A stretch of DNA of 64,000 bases, taken from assembly GCA_016281315.1 (NCBI GenBank), contig JAEEIJ010000056.1, positions 1 to 64,000 of the forward strand. The letters run 5' to 3'. The position numbers and the translations under genes were made by a program. Source of the DNA: Bacteroidales bacterium. GTDB lineage: Bacteria > Bacteroidota > Bacteroidia > Bacteroidales > UBA932. Below are positions 58,121 through 64,000 of the stretch, piece after piece. A model generated the notes under the pieces. The model ran no database searches and was not told the DNA's origin. It saw nothing but the letters and a program-made list of their open reading frames with translations. The first letter of the stretch is position 1. The number at the start of each line of letters is the position of its first letter.

Positions 58121-60885
58121 AACAGCGTCGGTTCCCAGTCGTCGAAGTCCAGGGGCTTGTCGTCGGCCGGGGACTCGGAAGCAGGGACTTCCGGTGCCGG
58201 AGCCTCTGCAGCCGTGAGGTCCACATCCACATCGACAGGCTGGTCATCCACAGCGGGCTCATCCGAAATCGGCTCATCAACAGCCGGCTCGGCGATGGTG
58301 GGTTCTTCGGCGGGGAGGTCATCCTCGGGCTTGTGCAGCGGTTCGCCGAATTCCACGGTCTTCAGATCGTACGGGGAGCACTTCTTGCCCTTGGCGGTGA
58401 GGCCTTTCTTGGCGATAAACTCTTCCGCATCAATCACTTCCGCCTCGCGATGGGCGTGTTTGCCGCCGAAGGTGAGGACGATCTGCGGGTGAAGGTCGGC
58501 CGAGAAATCCACCAGTTTTGACCCGCGGGCCTCCGAGATGAAGGACACGGGCGTGTTGTTGCTCTCCACGAAGGAAAAGCGCTTCACGTAGTAGGCCTTG
58601 GCGGCATTGTCCCAGTAAAGGACGGTGTACACCAGGGCGGGATCCAGCTTGCCGATATAAACGATATCTCCCTGGTACTTGTTCACCAGGTCGTAGGTGG
58701 TGGTGTAGTAGGTGCCGTCGGCGAAGATGGCCAGCACGCGGTCCTCTCCGGCGAATTTGCCCAGATGATCTCCGCGGCCCTCTTCGTTCAGGCGCTGAAT
58801 GTCCGGATCCCACCAGATGTCCTTGCCCTCCAGGGTGGTGACACCCTTGGACTTGAGCTGGATCTTCGCGATGGAGTTCTTCGTGACCAGGTTGCCGCGG
58901 GAAGCGCGTCCCTTGATGGCGAGTTCGGAGAAATCCCATTCCAGCTGGAGTTTCTTCAATCCCTTCTTCGGCCGCAGGGAAATCTTTACGGTTTCCGCCT
59001 CTCCGTTATGGTTCACGGTGAACCACAAGATCTTGGAATCCGGGGCCCCCGTGGTGATGTCGTAATCCGTGTCGCGGGTGAGGGAAGTGATGGCGAAGCG
59101 CTTGGCATAGTGCACGGGGCCCTTCCCGTCGCGGTAAATGACGTTGTAGATGGTGCGTTCGTCGCCGCGGTTGAACACGCCCACGTACAGGAGGTCTTTC
59201 CAGAAGAAAGCCTTCTCGCTCACGCGGGAAACCCGGAATTTTCCGTCGCGGCCGATGACGATGATCTCCGAGAGATCCGAGCAGTCGCCGATGAACTCGC
59301 CGCCGTCGTCGCGTTTGAGGCCGATGCCCACGAAGCCCTCGGAAAGGTTCGCGTAGAGTTTGGCGTTGTTGGAGACCACCTTCGTGGCCGCGATGCTCTC
59401 CAGCGAGGAGATTTCCGTGAGGCGGGGCCACTGGGCGCCGTATTTCTTCTTGAGCGCCTTGAACCAGTCGATGGTGTATTCGGTGATGTGCTCCAGGTTG
59501 TAGCGCACCTGCTTCATCTGCTCCTCCAGGGCATAGATTTTCTCGTCCAGGACCTTGGTGTCGAACTTGGAGATCTTCCTCACAGGCTTCTCCACCAGCT
59601 TCAGGATGTCTTCCATCACGATGGGCCGATGCAGAAGGTCCTGATACTGGAGCATCTGCTTCAGGATGTCGTCCAGCTGCTCCTCCCAGGTCTTCTGGTT
59701 CTGTTCCAGGACTTTGTAGATGCGGTTCTCGAAGAAGATGCGCTCCAGGGAGCTGTAGTGCCAGTCGTTCTCCAGTTCGCCCAGTTTCACTTCCAGTTCG
59801 GCCTGCAGGATGTCGCGGGTATGATAGGTGTCGTACTCCAGGATTTCGTCAACCCCCAGAAATACCGGCTTGTTGTCACGGATGACGCAGGCGTTGGGGG
59901 AGATCTTCGTTTCGCATTCGGTGAAGGCGTAGAGGGCGTCGATGGTCTTGTCCGGGGAGACATCGGCCGGCAGATGGATGATGATTTCCACCTTGTCGGT
60001 GGTCATATCGTCGATCTTCTTGATGTTGATCTTCTTCTTGTCCTTGGCCTTGATGATGCTGTCGATGATGCCCTGGGACGTTTTTCCGTAGGGGATTTCC
60101 GTGATGGTGATGGTGGATTTGTCCACCTTGTTGATGCGGGCGCGCACCTTCACCATACCGCCGCGGCGGCCGTTGTTGTACTTGGAGCAGTCCGCGATGC
60201 CGCCGGTAGGGAAGTCCGGGAGCAGTTCGAAAGGCTCGTTCTTCAGGATGGCGACGGAAGCGTCCAGCAGTTCGTTGAAGTTGTGCGGCAGGATCTTGGA
60301 GCTGAGGCCGGCGGCGATGCCTTCCGTGCCCTGGGCCAGCAGCAGCGGGAAGCGCACGGGCAGTTCCGTGGGCTCCTGCTTTCGGCCGTCGTAGGAGGTC
60401 ATCATCGGGGTGACCTTCTTGTCGAAGCAAACCTCCAGGGCGAACTTCGACAGGCGGGCCTCGATGTAACGGGGCGCGGCGTTGGAGTCTCCGGTGAGGA
60501 TGTTACCCCAGTTTCCCTGGCAGTCGATCAGAAGGCCTTTCTGGCCGAGTGTAACCAGCGCGCCCAGGATGGAGGCGTCGCCGTGCGGATGGTACTGCAT
60601 GGCCTGGCCGACGATGTTCGCCACCTTCGTGTAGCGGCCGTCGTCCATCTCCGCCATCGTGTGCAGCACGCGGCGCTGGACCGGTTTGAAGCCGTCCACG
60701 ATGTGCGGCACAGCGCGGTCCAGGATGGTGTAGGACGCGTAGTCCAGGTACCATTCCCGGAACATACCGGAAAGCTTGTACTTCCCGGCATCGGCCCCCA
60801 GGAGTTTGTCGAATTTCCCCGACGCGGCGGCGTCTTCGCTCAATTCTTCTTCCTGACCTTCAATATCTTCCCATTCTTCTGCCAT
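58117..60885 (-). CDS. parC: DNA topoisomerase IV subunit A (ParC/GyrA family)
   Basis: The 922-residue protein has KLSGMFREWYLDYASYTILD, VPHIVDGFKPVQRRVLHTMA and YHPHGDASILGALVTLGQKG. The active-site tyrosine Tyr140 is in NAAPRYIEARL. A coiled-coil gate region lies near 420-480, and beta-propeller blades fill the C-terminal half. It ends with an acidic Pro/Ala/Asp tail (about 850-922) that lacks structure. It pairs with ParE (not in window) to decatenate chromosomes. The domain start with an acidic stretch (EDIEGQEEELSED) is typical of the Bacteroidetes ParC-type protein. It is last in a run rluB-era-parC, 5 bp after era. Confidence 0.92.
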   Translation of the reverse strand: MAEEWEDIEGQEEELSEDAAASGKFDKLLGADAGKYKLSGMFREWYLDYASYTILDRAVPHIVDGFKPVQRRVLHTMAEMDDGRYTKVANIVGQAMQYHPHGDASILGALVTLGQKGLLIDCQGNWGNILTGDSNAAPRYIEARLSKFALEVCFDKKVTPMMTSYDGRKQEPTELPVRFPLLLAQGTEGIAAGLSSKILPHNFNELLDASVAILKNEPFELLPDFPTGGIADCSKYNNGRRGGMVKVRARINKVDKSTITITEIPYGKTSQGIIDSIIKAKDKKKINIKKIDDMTTDKVEIIIHLPADVSPDKTIDALYAFTECETKISPNACVIRDNKPVFLGVDEILEYDTYHTRDILQAELEVKLGELENDWHYSSLERIFFENRIYKVLEQNQKTWEEQLDDILKQMLQYQDLLHRPIVMEDILKLVEKPVRKISKFDTKVLDEKIYALEEQMKQVRYNLEHITEYTIDWFKALKKKYGAQWPRLTEISSLESIAATKVVSNNAKLYANLSEGFVGIGLKRDDGGEFIGDCSDLSEIIVIGRDGKFRVSRVSEKAFFWKDLLYVGVFNRGDERTIYNVIYRDGKGPVHYAKRFAITSLTRDTDYDITTGAPDSKILWFTVNHNGEAETVKISLRPKKGLKKLQLEWDFSELAIKGRASRGNLVTKNSIAKIQLKSKGVTTLEGKDIWWDPDIQRLNEEGRGDHLGKFAGEDRVLAIFADGTYYTTTYDLVNKYQGDIVYIGKLDPALVYTVLYWDNAAKAYYVKRFSFVESNNTPVSFISEARGSKLVDFSADLHPQIVLTFGGKHAHREAEVIDAEEFIAKKGLTAKGKKCSPYDLKTVEFGEPLHKPEDDLPAEEPTIAEPAVDEPISDEPAVDDQPVDVDVDLTAAEAPAPEVPASESPADDKPLDFDDWEPTLF

Positions 60886-60890
60886 ATAGC

Positions 60891-61772
60891 TTAAAATTCA
60901 TAGCCGAACCTTCGGAGCTCCTTGCGGCTCTCCCGCCAGTCCGGGTCCACTTTTACAAACGTCGATAAAAACACTTTCTTCTGGAAGAAGTCTTCCATTT
61001 CCAGGCGGGCCTCGGTGCCCACTTTCTTGAGCATCGCGCCGCCCTTGCCGATGATAATCCCCTTCTGGGAATCCCGCATCACGTAGATGACGGCCGATAT
61101 CTCATAGCGGTCCTCGCCCTCGTGGAACTGTTCGATGGACACCTCACATGAGTAGGGGATTTCCTCCGAGTAGTTGAGGAAAATCTTCTCCCGGATGATC
61201 TCCGAGGCGAAAAAGCGCAGGTTCTTGTCTGTGAACTGGTCTTTGTCGAACCAGGCCGGGGCTTCGGGAAGGCGCGAGGAAACGGCCTCCAGAATGCTCT
61301 CGAGGTTGAATTTCTCCTGGGCCGATGCCGGAATGACCTCGGCCGAAGGGAGCTGTTCCTTCCACCAGCCCATCAGCTCCACCACCTTCTCCTGCGAGGA
61401 GATGTCGATCTTGTTGATGACCACCACCACGGGGCAGTCCACCTTCTGGAGCTTCTGGATGTAGGCCTCGTTTTTATCGGCCTTCTCCACCGTGTCCGTC
61501 ACATAGAGGATGATGTCTGCGTCCCCGATGGCGGTGTCCACGAAGGCGAGCATATTCTCCTGGAGCCGATAATTGGGCTTCAGGATGCCGGGCGTGTCCG
61601 AATACACGATCTGGAAGTCCTCGCCGCTGACGATGCCCATAATGCGGTGCCGCGTGGTCTGGGCCTTCGCGGTGACGATGGAGAGTTTCTCTCCCACCAG
61701 GGCGTTCATCAGCGTGGATTTCCCCACGTTCGGATTGCCGATGATATTGACAAAACCTGCTCTGTGCGCCAT
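60891..61772 (-). CDS. era: GTPase Era
   Basis: The 293-residue protein has the G1 P-loop GNPNVGKST (12-20), DTPG (G3), NKID (G4) and SAQ (G5). The C-terminal KH domain carries GIIIGKGGAMLKKVGTEARL. It binds 16S rRNA near the 3' end and helps 30S assembly. Its start shares one base with the stop of rluB upstream, so it is cotranscribed with it. Confidence 0.97.
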   Translation of the reverse strand: MAHRAGFVNIIGNPNVGKSTLMNALVGEKLSIVTAKAQTTRHRIMGIVSGEDFQIVYSDTPGILKPNYRLQENMLAFVDTAIGDADIILYVTDTVEKADKNEAYIQKLQKVDCPVVVVINKIDISSQEKVVELMGWWKEQLPSAEVIPASAQEKFNLESILEAVSSRLPEAPAWFDKDQFTDKNLRFFASEIIREKIFLNYSEEIPYSCEVSIEQFHEGEDRYEISAVIYVMRDSQKGIIIGKGGAMLKKVGTEARLEMEDFFQKKVFLSTFVKVDPDWRESRKELRRFGYEF

Positions 61773-62908
61773 TATACGTATGCTCCCATTTTGAGGACGT
61801 TCACTTCTCCCTCGGTGAGGTAGCGCCAGTCGCCTTTCTTGAGGCCTTTCTTGGTGAGGCCGGCGAAATAGACGCGGTCCAGGGCCCGGACGTCGTAGCC
61901 CAGGGACTCGAAGATGCGGCGCACCACCCGGTTCTTGCCGGAGTGGATTTCGATGCCCAGCTGACGGTGGTCGTGGGCGTCGATGTATTCGAGTTCATCG
62001 GCCGCCGTAATGCCGTCGCTCAGCTCCACGCCGGCGAGGATCTTCTGCTGGTCCTCTTCCTTGAGGGGGGCGTCCAGGACTACCTGGTAAATCTTCTTTT
62101 TATTGTAGGACGGGTGGGTGAGCCGTTCGGCCATCTCGCCGTCGTTGGTGAACATCAGTACGCCCGTGGTGCTCTTGTCCAGGCGGCCGACGGGGAACAC
62201 GCGGGTGGGGCAGCCTTTGAGGAGGTCCATCACCGTTTTCTCCGCGTGCGGGTCGCTCGCCGTAGTCACATAGCCCTTGGGCTTGTTCATCAGGATGTAT
62301 ACTTTTTCTTCGCCTTTGAGGCGCTGTCCGTTGAAGCGGATGTCGTCCTTGAGGATGTTCACCTTGGTGCCCAGTTCCGTCACCACCTCTCCGTTCACGG
62401 TGACCACACCGCTCTGGATGAGGGTATCGGCCTCCCTGCGGGAGCACACGCCGGAATTGGCGATGAACTTGTTCAGGCGCACCACTTCCTTGATTTCGGT
62501 GGGGGCGGTGTCGTCGTCGCTGTAGCGGCCGTTCACCTGGGGCTTGCGGGAAAGCATCGCTTTCATCCCCTCGTTGGCCTCATTGTGCTTGCCAAAAGGC
62601 TTGCGGCCGGGTTTGGACGGGCCGTAACCGGGTTTGGACGGGCCGAAGGACGGCTTCCCGTAACCGCTCTTGCGGGGACGGTCTCCGTAAGACTTGGGCT
62701 TGTCGCCGAAGGCGCGGGGTTTATCCCCGAAGGTCTTGGGTTTGTCCCCGTAGGAACGGGGTTTGTCGCCAAAGTGGCGGGGTTTGTCGGAGCCGCTCCG
62801 GGGGGAATCCCCGTAGCTGCGGCTGGTGGAATAATCTACGCGCTCTGCGCGGCCCTCTGCGGGCTTTCGTACGATGCGTTTCCTCGTACCTCTTTTGCTG
62901 TCTTCCAT
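61772..62908 (-). CDS. rluB: 23S rRNA pseudouridine synthase with repetitive basic N-terminus
   Basis: The 378-residue protein has an S4 RNA-binding domain (VRLNKFIANSGVCSRREADT, about 144-163) and the RsuA/RluB catalytic domain with FPVGRLDKSTTGVLMFTNDG (catalytic Asp). The first 130 residues are a low-complexity, Lys/Arg/Gly/Ser/Pro-rich tail made of units like FGDKPRSYGDKP repeated about six times, followed by YGPSKPG repeats. This basic extension is common in Bacteroidetes and probably binds RNA. It converts a uridine in 23S rRNA to pseudouridine; RluB versus RluE/RsuA function is inferred. Confidence 0.9.
   Translation of the reverse strand: MEDSKRGTRKRIVRKPAEGRAERVDYSTSRSYGDSPRSGSDKPRHFGDKPRSYGDKPKTFGDKPRAFGDKPKSYGDRPRKSGYGKPSFGPSKPGYGPSKPGRKPFGKHNEANEGMKAMLSRKPQVNGRYSDDDTAPTEIKEVVRLNKFIANSGVCSRREADTLIQSGVVTVNGEVVTELGTKVNILKDDIRFNGQRLKGEEKVYILMNKPKGYVTTASDPHAEKTVMDLLKGCPTRVFPVGRLDKSTTGVLMFTNDGEMAERLTHPSYNKKKIYQVVLDAPLKEEDQQKILAGVELSDGITAADELEYIDAHDHRQLGIEIHSGKNRVVRRIFESLGYDVRALDRVYFAGLTKKGLKKGDWRYLTEGEVNVLKMGAYV
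62593..62800 (-). repeat. GDKPRxF/GPSKPGY tandem coding repeats in rluB
   Basis: Imperfect tandem units encode FGDKPR or SYGDKP blocks, followed by GPSKPGY blocks. Units differ in codon use, so protein-level constraint is likely. Confidence 0.75.
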
Positions 62909-62929
62909 AGTTCTTTACGACTCACGTCG

Positions 62930-63721
62930 TTACTTGAGTTTGAATATATAGGTGATCGTTCCCGTCTGCAGGGCGGGAGCATTTGCGTCCATATTGAAAT
63001 GCGCCTTCATCGCGGCGCTGCGGGCGGCGGCCCAGAGGGCTTTATCGGCCACGGTGGTGCCTTCCGCACCGGCCACGGCCTCCGTCACGTTCCCGTACTG
63101 GTCCACCTTCACCTGCACCACCACGGTGCCGGAAAGCTGGCTGCCGTACGAGGGCTTGGGAAGGGTTCCCACCACGTTGCGGCCTTTCACGTGCGCGTTG
63201 GCGCTGCCTTCCGTCTTCCCCTCCTTGGTGTTGCCGTCCGGCTGACCGGCCTTGAAGCCCTCTCCGGCTTCCGAGGCGCTATGCGGGGTGGCGGCCGTGT
63301 TGTCCTGCTTGGACATACCCGGGAACGAGGCCCTGGGATCCAACTTGGGCTCTTCCACCGGCGGGGTGGGTACGTCCACGTCCCCGTGGGCGTCCGGCTG
63401 GGTTTCCGGCGTCACGTTCGGCCTGTCGCTCACGTGGGGCGATTCGGCCTTCTGCACCAGCTCCACCTCCCGCTCCGGGTCCACTTCCTCCGCCTGGGGC
63501 TGACGGCCCGTCCGGGATTCCAGGGGCTTCACTTCCATCTCCTCCGGCTCTTCGAACTCGATGAGGAGGGACGTACGCTCCGGCGGCGGGGGATCCAGGT
63601 ACTTGAGGCCGCTGGTGAGCAGCACCACGAGGGCCAGGGCGTGCACGCCCAGCGTAACGAATACGCCGGTGACGTTAGCGGTCTTTTCCCGTTTTTCCCT
63701 GGTTCTCTGGTAGGGCTGCAT
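62930..63721 (-). CDS. tonB: Energy transducer TonB
   Basis: The 263-residue protein has an N-terminal inner-membrane anchor (about 20-42, FVTLGVHALALVVLLTSGLK), a periplasmic Pro/Glu-rich stretch and a C-terminal TonB domain (about 180-263, VVGTLPKPSYGSQLSGTVVV; end TITYIFKLK). It passes proton-motive energy from ExbB/ExbD to outer-membrane TonB-dependent transporters. It follows exbD after 3 bp and precedes rluB after 21 bp. Confidence 0.93.
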   Translation of the reverse strand: MQPYQRTREKREKTANVTGVFVTLGVHALALVVLLTSGLKYLDPPPPERTSLLIEFEEPEEMEVKPLESRTGRQPQAEEVDPEREVELVQKAESPHVSDRPNVTPETQPDAHGDVDVPTPPVEEPKLDPRASFPGMSKQDNTAATPHSASEAGEGFKAGQPDGNTKEGKTEGSANAHVKGRNVVGTLPKPSYGSQLSGTVVVQVKVDQYGNVTEAVAGAEGTTVADKALWAAARSAAMKAHFNMDANAPALQTGTITYIFKLK

Positions 63722-63724
63722 ACG

Positions 63725-64000
63725 TTATTCGGGTTGTGTGGCCAAAATGACCTTGTAATGGTTTCTTTTCGCGATGTTCATCATCTGCACCACTTCTCCC
63801 ACGGGGACCGTCTGGTCGCTGTAGATGGAGAACGTGGGGTCCTCCTCCTGCGAGAGGAGGGTTACCAGCTCTTCTTCCACCACGTCGTAGGGCATCGGCT
63901 CCTGGGCACCGTTCACGTGATAGGTGTAGGTGTCGTCGCCCCAGTCCTTGATGCTCACGCTCACGGTGGCCTTGGCGCTCACCTGGCCGGTGGATTTGGG
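63725..64000 (-). CDS. exbD: ExbD/TolR-like biopolymer transport protein, 5' part outside window
   Basis: Only the last 91 codons are visible; the frame is open to the right edge (PKSTGQVSAKATVSVSIKDW). The periplasmic ExbD domain appears as TYTYHVNGAQEPMPY, then DPTFSIYSDQTVPVGEVVQM and MNIAKRNHYKVILATQPE, the usual C-terminal part with the conserved ..D...v.y..v..vm..a. pattern. It works with ExbB and TonB, whose gene starts 3 bp downstream. The membrane helix and the key Asp are outside the window. Confidence 0.88.
   Translation of the reverse strand, partial: PKSTGQVSAKATVSVSIKDWGDDTYTYHVNGAQEPMPYDVVEEELVTLLSQEEDPTFSIYSDQTVPVGEVVQMMNIAKRNHYKVILATQPE

Overview
The window comes from a member of the Bacteroidota, most probably the order Bacteroidales. 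The evidence is lineage-typical content: a fimbrillin-type lipoprotein operon, an UpxY-type NusG antiterminator, a Wzc-like kinase with a Tyr-Gly tail, TonB/ExbD next to housekeeping genes, tandem deoxynucleoside kinases, and many promoters with the Bacteroidetes -7 element TAnnTTTG. Base composition is GC-rich for the order, and coding density is very high. No tRNA, rRNA or CRISPR array was seen.

Layout. Positions 1-4462 (minus) hold a fimbrillin-like operon headed by a 59-residue ORF. Positions 4617-24054 (minus) are a 19-gene directon for a surface polysaccharide, apparently read from one consensus promoter near 24154-24185: two outer-membrane proteins, dTDP-3-amino-sugar enzymes, glycosyltransferases, a polymerase, a flippase fused to a pyruvyltransferase, Wza and Wzc, then a HAD phosphatase and a nucleotidyltransferase. 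The initiating phosphoglycosyltransferase and the UpxY antiterminator are transcribed divergently (24235-26082). A lower-GC Fic-like gene with an altered catalytic motif follows (26258-27592). From 27690 to 34901 lie an EEP hydrolase, a histidine phosphatase fused to a phosphodiester glycosidase, ssb, aroE, a flippase-like membrane protein, a PfkB kinase and a small exporter. From 34957 to 64000 the content is mostly housekeeping: xth, cysS, folD, an rRNA/tRNA 2'-O-methyltransferase, lysS, a nucleoside kinase, uvrA, an acyl-CoA synthetase, two deoxynucleoside kinases, birA, an acyltransferase, aroK, recJ, parC, era, rluB, tonB and exbD.

The most interesting layer is repetitive. (1) Four unrelated genes (cysS, the SpoU-type methyltransferase, birA, an acyltransferase) each carry an in-frame palindromic insert of about 65-83 bp. 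Each insert has a conserved core, read in the same frame as [12 protein letters not shown] or a variant, and copy-specific self-complementary arms. (2) Two REP-associated tyrosine transposase (RAYT/Y1) genes each sit between their own families of palindromes. One has 91-bp near-identical direct repeats on both sides, and its last codons lie inside the repeat. Both RAYT genes share an upstream pair of TTTTAGCCGA boxes 21 bp apart. (3) A further REP family brackets uvrA in inverted orientation. (4) The heptamer ATCGGCC, which occurs in the core of the in-frame element, looks strongly over-represented across the whole window. Together these suggest an active or recently active palindrome-dispersal system that also writes into coding sequence.
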